Positions 37,259-47,108 are shown, counted from the first letter of the stretch. The stretch is 64,000 nucleotides of DNA from Pleomorphovibrio marinus (GCF_003347495.1 NZ_QCXY01000004.1:372001-436000), one strand, 5' to 3'. The notes: generated by a model from the letters alone, not told the origin. Translations and numbers: made by a program.

Positions 37259-38746
37259 ATGGAATACGCACAAGAAAAAAACGGAGTTCCCCAGTTAAAG
37301 CGCTTAACTACCACCCGCCCTAGGATAGGGGTATTTGGCGTGGGTTATTTCAAATATTGGAACCAATTCGAGGGCCTTCTGGAAGATCTTTTGGCCAAAC
37401 AGGAAGAGTTCGTAAAGAAAGTAAACCAATCTGATGTAGAACTATTGGATTTTGGCATGGTGGACAGTGCGGAAAAAGCCTATGCCCTTTTACCAAAACT
37501 GTTAGCGGCCAATTTGGACTTGGTGTTTTGTGATATGCTTACCTATGCCACTTCCAGTACCTTTGGGGTCTTGGTGAAAAGCCTGGAAATCCCAATAGTC
37601 CTTGTGGCTTTGCAGCCGGACAAGGCCATGGATTACCAGCGGGCCTCTACGTACATGCAACTCTATAATGATGATATTTGCAGTCTTCCAGAGTTTGCCG
37701 GCGTGGCAGTGAGAATGGGTAAGCCTATGCCTGAAATGATCATAGGTACCTTACACGATGACCCCGAATCCGACAAGTCAATTGCCGAGTATTGTCGGAT
37801 TGCAGCGGTATTAAGTACCTTAAAAAAGGCAAGGATTGGCCATATTGGCCATCCTATAGAAGCAATGCTGGATATGCATACCGATGCCACCATGCTTACC
37901 AGTTTTTTTGGTGCACATGTGGTACAATGTGAAGCCCATGAAATTGTAAGACCTTTCCAGGATGTTCCCCCTCAAGAAGTTCAACACTATAAGTCCCTGA
38001 TATTGAAATTTTTTGATACCCCTGACCCCGTGTCTGACCCCATTTCAGAAAAATTGAGGGATGCTGACTTGGAAACTGCCGCAAAGGTAGCTGCGGGGTT
38101 GAAAAAGTTTGTGTCTGAAAGGAATTTGGATGGCCTGGCATATTATTATGAAGGGCAGCCGGGAACTGTTACCGAACAGGTAATGTCCAACCTGGCAGTG
38201 GGAAATTCACTGCTTACAGCTACGGGCTTCCCCATGTGTGGGGAGTCGGATTTGAAGACCTGCGTTGCCATGATGATCATGGACAGGTTGGGAATTGGGG
38301 GAAGCTTTGCCGAACTGCATCCAGTGGATTTTCTTGAAGGGTTTGTCTTGGTCGGCCACGATGGGCCACATAATATCGCCATCGCAGAAGGTAGGCCTAT
38401 TTTGAGAAGCCTGAAAAAATACCATGGAAAACCCGGATTTGGTGCGGGGGTAGAATTCAAAATCAAAGAAGGGCCCATCACTATATTAAGTATTGGAAGC
38501 ACCTACGAAGGGAAATTCAAGTTTGTGATTGCAGAAGGAGAATCCGTGGCGGGTCCCATACCTGCCACCGGTAACACCAATACCCGGGGATACTTTAAAC
38601 CTGATATAAGAAGCTTCCTTCAAAATTGGGTAAAAGCTGGCCCCACCCATCATTTTGCCTTGGGTGTGGGACACCATGCCCACACCTTAGTGAAAATCGC
38701 CAACTACCTGAAGGTCCCTGTTGAGGTGGTGACTCCGCATTCGTAA
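37259..38746 (+). CDS. L-fucose/L-arabinose isomerase-family protein
   Basis: 495 residues of the two-domain ketol-isomerase fold shared by AraA and FucI. The Rossmann-like N half (RIGVFGVGYFKYWNQFEG) is followed by a C half with candidate metal-binding residues in GFPMCGESDLKTC, AELHPVDFLEGFVLVGHDGPHN and THHFALGVGHHAHTLVKIA, in positions like the AraA Glu/Glu/His/His set. It probably converts an aldose to a ketose; the operon suggests rhamnose- or arabinose-like substrates but the family annotation cannot fix the sugar. Only 4 bp separate it from the MFS gene; no kinase or aldolase follows. Confidence 0.78.
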   Translation: MEYAQEKNGVPQLKRLTTTRPRIGVFGVGYFKYWNQFEGLLEDLLAKQEEFVKKVNQSDVELLDFGMVDSAEKAYALLPKLLAANLDLVFCDMLTYATSSTFGVLVKSLEIPIVLVALQPDKAMDYQRASTYMQLYNDDICSLPEFAGVAVRMGKPMPEMIIGTLHDDPESDKSIAEYCRIAAVLSTLKKARIGHIGHPIEAMLDMHTDATMLTSFFGAHVVQCEAHEIVRPFQDVPPQEVQHYKSLILKFFDTPDPVSDPISEKLRDADLETAAKVAAGLKKFVSERNLDGLAYYYEGQPGTVTEQVMSNLAVGNSLLTATGFPMCGESDLKTCVAMMIMDRLGIGGSFAELHPVDFLEGFVLVGHDGPHNIAIAEGRPILRSLKKYHGKPGFGAGVEFKIKEGPITILSIGSTYEGKFKFVIAEGESVAGPIPATGNTNTRGYFKPDIRSFLQNWVKAGPTHHFALGVGHHAHTLVKIANYLKVPVEVVTPHS

Positions 38747-39051
38747 GAAGACAAATAGTGATAGGGGAAAGGCCATCTTCAGAATTTGGCTAACCATCTT
38801 AAACCTCAATTTCCATCAAAAGAACAATACGATTCTTTTGTACCACCATATCAAATGAGTTCCACTTAAAGTTCATTTTCCCACTCAGAGGCTAACATGA
38901 TGTAATAGTACTTTCTAAAAGTAAGTATTACTAACTAAATAAGTATAATACATTTTTTTAATATACTTTACTAATTAATAAAACCTTTTACTTTTTATAC
39001 CGTTATTATTACTGTTAGTCTTCAAATTTTACCATCTAACTATTTTGAATC
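38747..39051 (+). other. AT-rich intergenic region of 305 bp
   Basis: Very AT-rich between 38900 and 39010, with interleaved short repeats (TACTTT, TACTAA, GTATTA/TAATAC) and small inverted repeats such as TACTTT-CT-AAAAGTA around 38910-38925. It may hold the promoter or an operator of the following gene. No RNA gene or clear terminator of the isomerase operon. Confidence 0.4.
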
Positions 39052-39483
39052 ATGAAAACGCTACTTGAAAAATTCGCTTCATTGTTGTTGACACTAATTA
39101 TGGTTGTTGCATTATTTAACCTTGCGAACGCCTCTTCCAACAATCCCAATAACTTGTTGTTGCCTGTGGAAAAAAAAGGGAAATATGCAAAACTTGATGT
39201 GAGTACCCTTCCTATGGATAGGGAAATAACCGTAAGGGTAAGGGATGATATTGATAGATTAGTGTATGAATTCAAGGTGAAAAACACTGGTCAGAATCAT
39301 GTGTTGGTTGATTTCAACCGCCTTAAACCTGGTGCTTATTCCTTAAATTTAATTAGGGGAGATAAAGACGTGGTGAGAAAGCACCTTCACATTCATTGGA
39401 ACAAAGTGGCAGTTAGTGAGGTAATATCCTTAAGCAGGGATATAGGTCAGGAAGATCGTTTTCCCTTGAATTTGCTTAGGTAA
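39052..39483 (+). CDS. Hypothetical secreted protein
   Basis: 143 residues with an N-terminal signal peptide (hydrophobic core about 12-25, cleavage near ANAS) and a predominantly beta pattern afterwards (EITVRVRDDIDRLVYEFKV, HVLVDFNRLKPGAYSLNLI), which resembles a small Ig-like or carboxypeptidase-regulatory-like sandwich. I recognise no named family. It is a single gene with its own AT-rich upstream region and a strong terminator. Confidence 0.65.
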   Translation: MKTLLEKFASLLLTLIMVVALFNLANASSNNPNNLLLPVEKKGKYAKLDVSTLPMDREITVRVRDDIDRLVYEFKVKNTGQNHVLVDFNRLKPGAYSLNLIRGDKDVVRKHLHIHWNKVAVSEVISLSRDIGQEDRFPLNLLR

Positions 39484-39518
39484 TCCTGGGTAAAGATATA
39501 AACCAAAATGATCTAAGT

Positions 39519-39548
39519 CCATATGGCATCTTCCCATATGGGCTTTTT
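39519..39548 (+). terminator. Terminator of the secreted hypothetical gene
   Basis: CCATATGG (39519-39526), 7-base loop, CCATATGG (39534-39541), then GCTTTTT. Each arm is itself palindromic. Confidence 0.75.
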
Positions 39549-39688
39549 CTTTAAAAAATCAATAAAGCCTAAAAGGAACTACCATTACTCGATCCGCCAA
39601 TTCCTCTTTATAAAGTTTTAATAGTCACCAGGCGGAAGGTTTTACACTTTCTGGAATCCCTCTTTACCAGTGTAGCGCTAGATGCCCT

Positions 39689-41068
39689 TCACCCTTCATA
39701 TTTTTTCAGGTATTTCCCGAATCGGTTCATCACCCACAGGTGTAACCTTGCCTGGGTGTTTACATAGATAAACCAAGGGATCTTAGGGACAAACTCATGG
39801 ATGGCCGAAATCATGTACTTACCTTGAAGTACCGAACGAAATTCCAGCCACCCGTAATCCACCCTGCCTACCAACCATCCTCCGCTGATATAAAACAGTT
39901 GACGTTTTTCATCACTACGTGAAGGTTCCAAGGTCAGTTGTAACATTGGCCGCTTGGTTTTCCATAGAAAAACACTCACCGTGCCCAATTCATTTTCCTT
40001 GGCGTGGAGAAAAAAACGGAAAAAGGTGGGGAGCCATACTTTATACCTATTTGCCACCCAAGGTGCTGACCTTCTCTGGTGATTGGGTAACCGTTGTAGG
40101 CTTCTAACGGTGTTCTTTTCCTTTTCAGAGGGGTTGAAAGTGGGCATTTTGGGCTGATCAGTTTCCTCCAACGCTATCTTGGCAGCCTCTTGATAGGTTT
40201 GGTAGTTGAGGTCCTTTTCCTTGAATGCCAGCTTCTCGGAAACGGTCATGGTATGTTTCAGGCTTTCTATCAAAGGGGACACCAGTTGGGTGGGGCTTTC
40301 TCCAAAAAAACCCACCCATAATTTGGACAAGCCCGGAGAAAAAAACGGGACAGAAAAAATATACCTCTTCTTTCCCATGACCTCGGCCGTTTGAATCAGC
40401 ATTTCTTTGTAGGTCATTACTTGCGGATTCCCAATTTCAATGGCTTTGCCGTACACTTTTTCATTGCCTAGACAAGAATCTATTATGGTAAGGGTATCCT
40501 TTAGGGAGATGGGCTGTGTTTCTGATTCTGTCCATTTTGGACAAATCATAACCGGTAGTTTCCTGACCAGGTTTTTCATCATGTCAAAGGAAGAGCCCCC
40601 AGGACCCACAATGATGCTTGCCCGAAGAGCGGTGAGGTTGGGGGTTCTGCTACTTAGCGTTTCCTCCACCTCCAACCTACTTCTCAAATGCCTAGACCAA
40701 TCTTTGGGTTCACCCTCCTTGGGCATAATGCCCCCAAGGTAAATGATTTGCTTCACCCCGTTGGCTTCCGCCGCCCTGGCAAAGTTATCCGCCAGGATAA
40801 GGTCAGTGTCCTCAAAGCTTCCCTGGTTAAGCCGGGTTGAGGCACTCATAGAATGTACCAAATAGATGGCATAATCTACTCCTTTGAGCGCTTCTGTGGT
40901 CGAACTTATGGAATACAGCTCCACCTTTCTCCACTCCGTTTCGGGGATGGGGTTTTCTTTTACCTCCCTTCTGCTAAGTCCAATGATATGGTATTTTTCC
41001 TTAAACCTATCTATAAACCACATACCGATATAACCGGTGGCACCTGCAATGGCAACTTTCTTTTGCAT
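39689..41068 (-). CDS. NAD(P)-binding epimerase-like (extended SDR) protein
   Basis: 459 residues. The Rossmann opening is VAIAGATGYIG (residues 5-15) with GLSRRE as a likely NADP-selecting strand, followed by an SDR-like body to about residue 300 (YLVHSMSAST, IIYLGGIMP, LTALRASIIVGPGGSS). The last 130 residues form a separate domain (RYKVWLPTFFRFFLHAKENELG ... ISGGWLVGRVDYGWLEF). The usual catalytic YxxxK is not obvious, so it may be an atypical NmrA-type or a non-catalytic member. Many relatives carry DUF2867 at the C terminus; this tail looks different in detail but similar in position. Stands alone. Confidence 0.72.
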   Translation of the reverse strand: MQKKVAIAGATGYIGMWFIDRFKEKYHIIGLSRREVKENPIPETEWRKVELYSISSTTEALKGVDYAIYLVHSMSASTRLNQGSFEDTDLILADNFARAAEANGVKQIIYLGGIMPKEGEPKDWSRHLRSRLEVEETLSSRTPNLTALRASIIVGPGGSSFDMMKNLVRKLPVMICPKWTESETQPISLKDTLTIIDSCLGNEKVYGKAIEIGNPQVMTYKEMLIQTAEVMGKKRYIFSVPFFSPGLSKLWVGFFGESPTQLVSPLIESLKHTMTVSEKLAFKEKDLNYQTYQEAAKIALEETDQPKMPTFNPSEKEKNTVRSLQRLPNHQRRSAPWVANRYKVWLPTFFRFFLHAKENELGTVSVFLWKTKRPMLQLTLEPSRSDEKRQLFYISGGWLVGRVDYGWLEFRSVLQGKYMISAIHEFVPKIPWFIYVNTQARLHLWVMNRFGKYLKKYEG

Positions 41069-41358
41069 AAAAACAGTGATATATACACCAAGTTAAGCAA
41101 TAGCCTTGCCCAAATGTTTTGATAGGGAGGTTATTTCGGTAGTATGGAATTACAGCTACTACCTCAGGTATCGGTATCTAAACCAGTTTTAAAATCCTAT
41201 TTTTGAAGGAAGGAACTTGGTGGATAGGGTATTTTTTTATACCTGGATTGTCCATTTAACCTGCACCATAAAGTCACACCTTAAATTTTGCGGAATTTGC
41301 TTTAATTATCCTAGCTATCATAGCTCAAAGCAACTTTTGGTGTCAAATAGCCGAAATA

Positions 41359-43449
41359 CTATTCTCTCATCCATTCCAACAAAGATACATCTGCCGCTTC
41401 TTCGGACCCTGTCGCTTTTATGCGTTCCGGTTCCAGACTTGGGAATTCCTTGACTAGGGAACCCTCTCCGAAAACAAGAGGATTACGTTCCTTTAAATTT
41501 TCCATCAACTGCGGCAAGTCATAGTTGCCCAAGGAGCCCGCTACGGTAAATGAAACATCCATAGGTGAATAATTAAAATCTTCCACCACAGACTTAAAGG
41601 AGGTCATGGGTGCTACAAATGCCACTTTTTTAATCCTTTTATCAAAATTTGCAGCGTGCAATAAAACCGAAGACATCTGTCCTTTGCCCAGCCCAGCTAC
41701 CATTTCCATTTTTTCTTTGTGGTGGAGGTTATCCACCAACCTGCTCACATCGCCTGCCTGTATACCCACAATACTCCTCCCGATCAGCATGGCCCCGAAC
41801 CAAAGATTATAACTAAACCCTTCGAAGTTGGCGTCTCCCTTAAAATCACTTTTTCCCATCTCCCCGATATTTAACAAATCAGGTGCTAATACCATATGGC
41901 CCTCCTTGACAAGTTGATCCATAGGGCCTTCCACTCCTGCATCCAAAGCCTTATCCTCTGGATCCAGGTAAAGCAGGGCTTTACCTGATTTCTGTTCCGG
42001 TCGAAACAGCAAGAAGGGAAACCAATACCCCCCTTCCCCCTGCATCAGGTGCTTTTCGATGACATAACCATCCCGTTGATGCCAGCCTACCAAAAATGTC
42101 TCCGCCTCCTTCTCAGGTGCCCGATAGCCTGCCAATTCCTTCACTTTTGCCAAATCCAACTCCATCTGTGGGTCCAGATGCTCTAGTCGTTCCTTGTTCA
42201 GGTCAAAAATCCGTTTTGCATCGGTATAGGAACTGAGCACCTGTCCTTTGGCAGTAACTTGTAGGTCTTCTTTGGAAAGGGTGTCAATGTCCTGGTCTTT
42301 CACCGTACCCTTGTGGCTCAGGTGGGTATTAAAAAAGGCATACATAGCTTCTCGGTTTTTAAGGGTAGAGCCATGGCCCATATCGTCCTCTACCATTAAA
42401 AAGTTGTTTTCTGCACTATAGGCCTGATAGACCCCCTGCACCTCACTGGCGGTTTCCCTGGCCCCCTGAATATTAAAAATATCCCTACTTGTAGTAATCA
42501 TCATATTGGGCTTTGGTGCACGCACCAGCAAAAGGTCAGGATGGTCCAGTCCTTTTTTTATTCCCCTCATAAAGTTTTGTTCTGCATCCTGAGGACCATG
42601 GGTCAGCATCAGCCGTCTAAAATTGGTGATATAGTTTTCAGGTGCAGCGGCGTATATCCGCTCGTCCACTGCGGCGATATAAGAGGATTGGGTTCCCCCA
42701 CCAGACCTTCCTGTAATACCAATGCGATCAGGATCCACTTCTTTCCGGGTCAAGAGATAATCCACAGCCCTGACCCCATCCCAAATCATATGCATGGCTT
42801 GGGTGCTCCCCACGATGAACCCCTGTGCCCCGGGATACGAATGTTGCTTGGTAGGGCCACCAATTGTGGGTTTTAAGGTCTCCGGATCATAGTATTCCAG
42901 TCGCTCGCCTTGCCCCACAGGGTCAAAGGCAAAAACCACATAGCCTTTTTTCACCAGGTTCAAAATCACGTGCTGATAAGTAAAGCTTCTATATGCCTCC
43001 AGGGCATGCCCACTACAATAAATAATCGTTGGGGCAGGTCCATCGAGGTTTTTGGGAATAAACAGCGTGGATGACATATAAAACCCAGGTTGGGATTGAA
43101 GCACAATGTGCTCCATGGTAAACTCCCCCTTGTCCACTTTTCTGGTGATCTCCGGCTGCAGTGGTGTTTTTTCGGGAAAAGGGCCAAGTACTTCGTTCAA
43201 GGTGGTCTTGATAAATGCTTGCCTTTCCTTCCATCCCTGAAGACTGTTTATGGCATTAATTTTTTCCTCTCTTTCATCCAAAAGTGTCATTGCTTGTTGG
43301 CTCAGATGTTTATATAGGGCATTGTGGCCGTCCGTATAATTCACCCAATGCGATTGAATCACTTTCAGGTCTTCCTGAGCAGAAAGGGGTAAAACCATTC
43401 CAAAAAGTAAAATGGAAATTAGGAAACTTTTGTGCGTAAAGGAGGGCAT
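41359..43449 (-). CDS. Secreted alpha/beta-hydrolase, acetyl-xylan-esterase-like
   Basis: 696 residues with a signal peptide (cleavage near LSAQ). The first hydrolase domain carries the nucleophile S249 in TGRSGGGTQS, an oxyanion-type YCSGHA motif and a late MGHGSTL histidine motif. A second alpha/beta-like half (about 440-690) repeats the fold with LYLDPEDKAL and GLGKGQMSS, the latter having Gly-Lys-Gly where a GxSxG would be expected, so the C half is probably non-catalytic. It likely deacylates plant or algal polysaccharide. A terminator upstream separates it from the oxidoreductase operon. Confidence 0.75.
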   Translation of the reverse strand: MPSFTHKSFLISILLFGMVLPLSAQEDLKVIQSHWVNYTDGHNALYKHLSQQAMTLLDEREEKINAINSLQGWKERQAFIKTTLNEVLGPFPEKTPLQPEITRKVDKGEFTMEHIVLQSQPGFYMSSTLFIPKNLDGPAPTIIYCSGHALEAYRSFTYQHVILNLVKKGYVVFAFDPVGQGERLEYYDPETLKPTIGGPTKQHSYPGAQGFIVGSTQAMHMIWDGVRAVDYLLTRKEVDPDRIGITGRSGGGTQSSYIAAVDERIYAAAPENYITNFRRLMLTHGPQDAEQNFMRGIKKGLDHPDLLLVRAPKPNMMITTSRDIFNIQGARETASEVQGVYQAYSAENNFLMVEDDMGHGSTLKNREAMYAFFNTHLSHKGTVKDQDIDTLSKEDLQVTAKGQVLSSYTDAKRIFDLNKERLEHLDPQMELDLAKVKELAGYRAPEKEAETFLVGWHQRDGYVIEKHLMQGEGGYWFPFLLFRPEQKSGKALLYLDPEDKALDAGVEGPMDQLVKEGHMVLAPDLLNIGEMGKSDFKGDANFEGFSYNLWFGAMLIGRSIVGIQAGDVSRLVDNLHHKEKMEMVAGLGKGQMSSVLLHAANFDKRIKKVAFVAPMTSFKSVVEDFNYSPMDVSFTVAGSLGNYDLPQLMENLKERNPLVFGEGSLVKEFPSLEPERIKATGSEEAADVSLLEWMRE

Positions 43450-43469
43450 GGGAATATTGGGTTAGTCCT

Positions 43470-43518
43470 AAAAAAAGGCTTGTCTATCCCAGAGTTACAA
43501 TAAGATAAACAAGCCTTT
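43470..43518 (-). terminator. Terminator of the oxidoreductase/esterase operon
   Basis: Long inverted repeat 43474-43488 / 43504-43518 (AAAGGCTTGT and ACAAGCCTTT as core arms, one mismatch in 15 pairs), followed by seven T on the minus strand. Confidence 0.8.
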
Positions 43519-43541
43519 AATTTTTTATCAATTAATTTAAT

Positions 43542-44915
43542 TTAAACCTGATCAGGTACCACATAGGGTGGCCGGCTTGGTCTGGTCAAAAGGGTGTCGG
43601 CTTCCGAGTCATTGGAGAATTTTTCGTATTCCCCCATGATATTCAATCCTCGGTTTAACCGGTAAGAGATATTGGCCATCAAGGGAAGTGCTGAAGAGTA
43701 ATGCCCCTCCCTAACGTCACAATGCAATGCATAACGATCTCCTTTTCTTACTGCATCCAAGAAGTTGGCGTAATGTTCAGAGCCTCCAGGTGCTGCTAGG
43801 ACATTGGATCCGCCACCACCGGAGGGCTTTTCCTTGGCAGATTGGGCAAAGGGTTCTTTTTCATCCTTTTTATAAGCCTTCCAGGTGCTGCCATTCAATT
43901 CCAAGTAGCCATCTGTGCCATAGAAAATATTGCCAATTTGAATTCCCAGATGGGATTCCCCATTGGTGTACCTTCCACGGGTTTCAAACTCCAGCATTTT
44001 TCCATCCGCATATTTAAAGACAGAAGTTTGTGTATTCGGGGTTTCCTGCGAACATTCCTGAGGGGTCATGCCATAAATTCCACCAGTGGAGTACACCTGC
44101 ATGGGATGCTCATTCTTGTTTAATCCCCAGCGGGCAATGTCGAATTGGTGAGGCCCCTGGTTGCCGGTATCCCCGTTTCCGGTATCCCAATGCCAGTGCC
44201 AGTTGTAATGGCCTCTTTTCTCGTTGTAGGCCCTATACGGAGCTGGCCCAAGCCAAAGGTCATAGTGTAGGTTTTTTGGAGCAGCGCTGTCTTTGGCTAT
44301 ACCAAAGGAGTTTCTTGGCTTATAGCAAAGTCCCCTAGCCATATATACATCCCCAATTCCCCCATCATGTAAGAATTTCATAGCCTCCATGACATTGGCT
44401 ATGGAGCGGTTTTGAAAGCCCACCTGCACGATTTTGTCGTATTTTCGAGCTGCCTCAATCATTTTGCGCCCTTCAAACACATTATGGCTGGCGGGCTTTT
44501 CAATGTAAACATGTTTTCCAGCTTGACAGGCCCAAATGGTACCCAGCGCATGCCAATGGTTGGGAGTGGCGAAGGAAACAGCGTCTATTTCCTTGTCTTC
44601 AAAAACCTTGCGCATATCATAGGAGGTTTCCGGCTTGTCCCCGGTCTGGTCCTGCACCAACTTTACCTTTGATGCCCAGGTTTCCTCATCCACATCACAG
44701 AGGTTTTTGATAACTACGTTCCTGCTTTCTTTCAGCTTACAAAATTGGTTGATATGGTTGGTGCCCTGTCCGCGTATTCCTATCACAGAAATATGCATCC
44801 TATCATTTGCTCCTAAAATTTTTCCATAGGACTTGGCACTCATCGACATACCAGCTACAGCTATTCCGGCACTTCCCATCAAGCTCTTTTTAATGAAGTC
44901 TCTTCTTTGTGTCAT
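43542..44915 (-). CDS. Tat-exported Gfo/Idh/MocA oxidoreductase
   Basis: 457 residues. A Tat signal (TQRRDFIKKSLMG) opens the protein, then the dinucleotide fold ISVIGIRGQGTNH (about 41-53), the IEKPASHNV motif with the catalytic-type EKP lysine, and the GNQGPHQFDIARW block. The C-terminal sheet domain is complete. Tat export implies the NAD(P) cofactor is bound before translocation, so it works in the periplasm on sugars. It lies 68 bp downstream of the Tat-exported TIM-barrel gene, likely in the same operon. Confidence 0.9.
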   Translation of the reverse strand: MTQRRDFIKKSLMGSAGIAVAGMSMSAKSYGKILGANDRMHISVIGIRGQGTNHINQFCKLKESRNVVIKNLCDVDEETWASKVKLVQDQTGDKPETSYDMRKVFEDKEIDAVSFATPNHWHALGTIWACQAGKHVYIEKPASHNVFEGRKMIEAARKYDKIVQVGFQNRSIANVMEAMKFLHDGGIGDVYMARGLCYKPRNSFGIAKDSAAPKNLHYDLWLGPAPYRAYNEKRGHYNWHWHWDTGNGDTGNQGPHQFDIARWGLNKNEHPMQVYSTGGIYGMTPQECSQETPNTQTSVFKYADGKMLEFETRGRYTNGESHLGIQIGNIFYGTDGYLELNGSTWKAYKKDEKEPFAQSAKEKPSGGGGSNVLAAPGGSEHYANFLDAVRKGDRYALHCDVREGHYSSALPLMANISYRLNRGLNIMGEYEKFSNDSEADTLLTRPSRPPYVVPDQV

Positions 44916-44983
44916 ACGTATATTGAAATTGAATCTATTGTTCTCTTTTTTCTTTATCTACTATTGTCAATCCATTCTGCTAT

Positions 44984-45871
44984 TCAAACCCGGCTCATCA
45001 TTTCGTTGAAAAGTTTCTTTTCACGGTTCATTGCCGCTATTTTATCCGCTGGGTCACTATGGGCCTCGAGTAGAATCCACCCCTTGTAGTCTGCACCACG
45101 GAGCAAACCAAAAAGTTTCTCAAACGGATATTCAGTCTCACTAAAGGCACGACAATGGGTGGTATCGCCTATCCATTTTTTTACCATGTTGAAGTTAGCT
45201 TCCAAGCCAGGGTCCTTGAGATCCGTATCGTTGCTATTCCAGCAAATCACCACATTGGATTCTGTCACCTGATCAAAGATTTCCTTCATGACGGGAAGTT
45301 CTTGGGTGATCCTTCCATGCACCTCCACCCTGATCAGCTGTCCAAAGTCCTGTGCGTATTTCCCCACCTCATTTAAGGAGGAGGCAATTTGGGCGATGGT
45401 CTTCTCCCTAGACACCCCTTCCGGAAGTGTGTTTGGCTTCACCTTAAGCCCAGTAGCCCCAATGTCTTTGCACAGTTCTATGTAGGCCTTGGTGCCTTCT
45501 ATGTTCTTTTTGAGTTCAGCGGGGTCAGGACTATGGTACTCGTAATTACTCCCATAACCTACACAGGTCACCCTGCTATCCTCAAATCTTTTTTTCACTT
45601 TTTTCCTTTCCCTTTTGGAAAGATCGGTTTCCACGCCATGTGCATGCTGGGTCCTCAACTCTACGCCTGTATAGCCGGTACGCTCACAGGCAGCTATCAG
45701 GTCTGGCAGGGTCATGTCCTTTCCCCATTGGTAGGTCACCAGTCCCAGCTTCATTCCATGATTTTGGGCAAATAGGGAAGGCATCTGGATAGCACTTACA
45801 GCCGCACTGGCAAGTAGTCCTTTTTTTACAAAATCCCTTCTGGTTATTGGGTTTCTCATTTGTTTTATCAT
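44984..45871 (-). CDS. Tat-exported sugar phosphate isomerase/epimerase-like TIM barrel
   Basis: 295 residues with a Tat motif (ITRRDFVKKGLLASAA), then an AP-endonuclease-2-type TIM barrel: GLVTYQWGKDMTLPDLIAAC, GYTGVELRTQ, LIRVEVHG, NVVICWNSND, GWILLEAHSD. The Glu, Asp, His and Glu ligands of the divalent metal site lie on these strands. Because it is exported, a phosphorylated cytosolic substrate is unlikely; a keto-sugar epimerase or lyase is more plausible. The start could also be the ATG 12 bp further in (45859). Confidence 0.85.
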   Translation of the reverse strand: MIKQMRNPITRRDFVKKGLLASAAVSAIQMPSLFAQNHGMKLGLVTYQWGKDMTLPDLIAACERTGYTGVELRTQHAHGVETDLSKRERKKVKKRFEDSRVTCVGYGSNYEYHSPDPAELKKNIEGTKAYIELCKDIGATGLKVKPNTLPEGVSREKTIAQIASSLNEVGKYAQDFGQLIRVEVHGRITQELPVMKEIFDQVTESNVVICWNSNDTDLKDPGLEANFNMVKKWIGDTTHCRAFSETEYPFEKLFGLLRGADYKGWILLEAHSDPADKIAAMNREKKLFNEMMSRV

Positions 45872-45902
45872 TTATGTGAATTTGTTTTTTACTTTAACTC
45901 GC

Positions 45903-47108
45903 CTATTCCCACTTCACTTGATCGTTGTGGGTGACCCCATCTTCAGGATACCTGTTGATGATATCAAAGATGTATAACGTTTCCTGCCGCTCTATCACTA
46001 TATCATCTTCCAATAGGTCTCCATTTTCAGACATTGCCTTACTGAGATCCAGCCCTAGATGTTTGGCCAGAAAAGGATAAACTGCCTTTCTTTTGTTTTC
46101 ATCATAATCGTGCTGATCATCTGGCAGATGTACATATTCTACATTTTCCTCTGCACCCATAAGTCCATAGATATGCCTTATATGTGGATATTCGACCTCA
46201 GGGGTGTTTTTGGTCCAATCATTTCCGGTGGATACCAAAAGCATGGGCCTGGGTGCAGCCAAGGCGGCAATCTCCACATTGTTAGTCTGGAAATCATGGG
46301 ATTTGTGGATTTGCATACCGCTTTCGCACACACACCCTCCAAAGAAATGGGCAGAAACCATTACTACAGGTACCGACACGCTGATCCTTTCATCAATAGC
46401 GGCCAATAAAAAGGATTGAGTTCCCCCACCAGAAGCACCTGTAATGGCGATTTTCTCAGGATCCACCCCCTGGCTGATTAGGAAATCCACCCCCCTCAAA
46501 CTGTTCCAGAGTTGTTGCTTTAGGGCTTTGGGATGTTTATGCTCCCATCCAATGTCTGCCATTTCCCCATATCCCACAGCATCATAAGCCCAAACCACTG
46601 CACCCATTTTAGCTAATGAAGCAAAGCGCATTTGAGCGTCCTCTCTATACCTACCTGTATTTCCGGGCTCATCAAAATGACCATGCGGACTCAATACGCC
46701 AGGCAAATTGAGAATCCGGCCGTGAGGTTTATACAGGCTACCGGTAACATATACACCGGGTAGCGTTTGTATGGCATAATTGGTAACTGAATATCCCTCA
46801 TACCTCCTAGTTCTACCTTGAATGGGTTCCAGGTGATATCTGGAAGGAAAATCCATGAGTTCGGAACCCCTAAGAATTTGATTTCTGATTTTTGTGGCTC
46901 TCTTCTTCCACTCTTCTTCAGTCTGGTATTCAGCCTTCCTATTTTTCAGAAACTCAGCCCCTTCCTCCTCTGTCCAATGGGCTCCAACACAAAGCATCTC
47001 CGAATCTGGATCAACGGATTTCTGCCCCAACACCTGCTCAGGAATGCAAATAATCAAAAGCCCAAGCAATATCAAACTGAAATTGTGATAAACGGTCTTA
47101 AAGATCAT
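45903..47108 (-). CDS. Secreted alpha/beta-hydrolase, acetyl-xylan-esterase-like
   Basis: 401 residues with a signal peptide (cleavage near VLGQ, residue 29). One hydrolase domain with PGVLSPHGHFD (oxyanion region), the nucleophile S226 in TGASGGGTQS, and DDQHDYDENKR supplying the late His. It resembles the N-terminal domain of the 41359-43449 protein. Deacetylation or demethylation of esterified glycan is likely; the exact ester is not readable. It is separated by 31 bp from the TIM-barrel gene. Confidence 0.77.
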   Translation of the reverse strand: MIFKTVYHNFSLILLGLLIICIPEQVLGQKSVDPDSEMLCVGAHWTEEEGAEFLKNRKAEYQTEEEWKKRATKIRNQILRGSELMDFPSRYHLEPIQGRTRRYEGYSVTNYAIQTLPGVYVTGSLYKPHGRILNLPGVLSPHGHFDEPGNTGRYREDAQMRFASLAKMGAVVWAYDAVGYGEMADIGWEHKHPKALKQQLWNSLRGVDFLISQGVDPEKIAITGASGGGTQSFLLAAIDERISVSVPVVMVSAHFFGGCVCESGMQIHKSHDFQTNNVEIAALAAPRPMLLVSTGNDWTKNTPEVEYPHIRHIYGLMGAEENVEYVHLPDDQHDYDENKRKAVYPFLAKHLGLDLSKAMSENGDLLEDDIVIERQETLYIFDIINRYPEDGVTHNDQVKWE

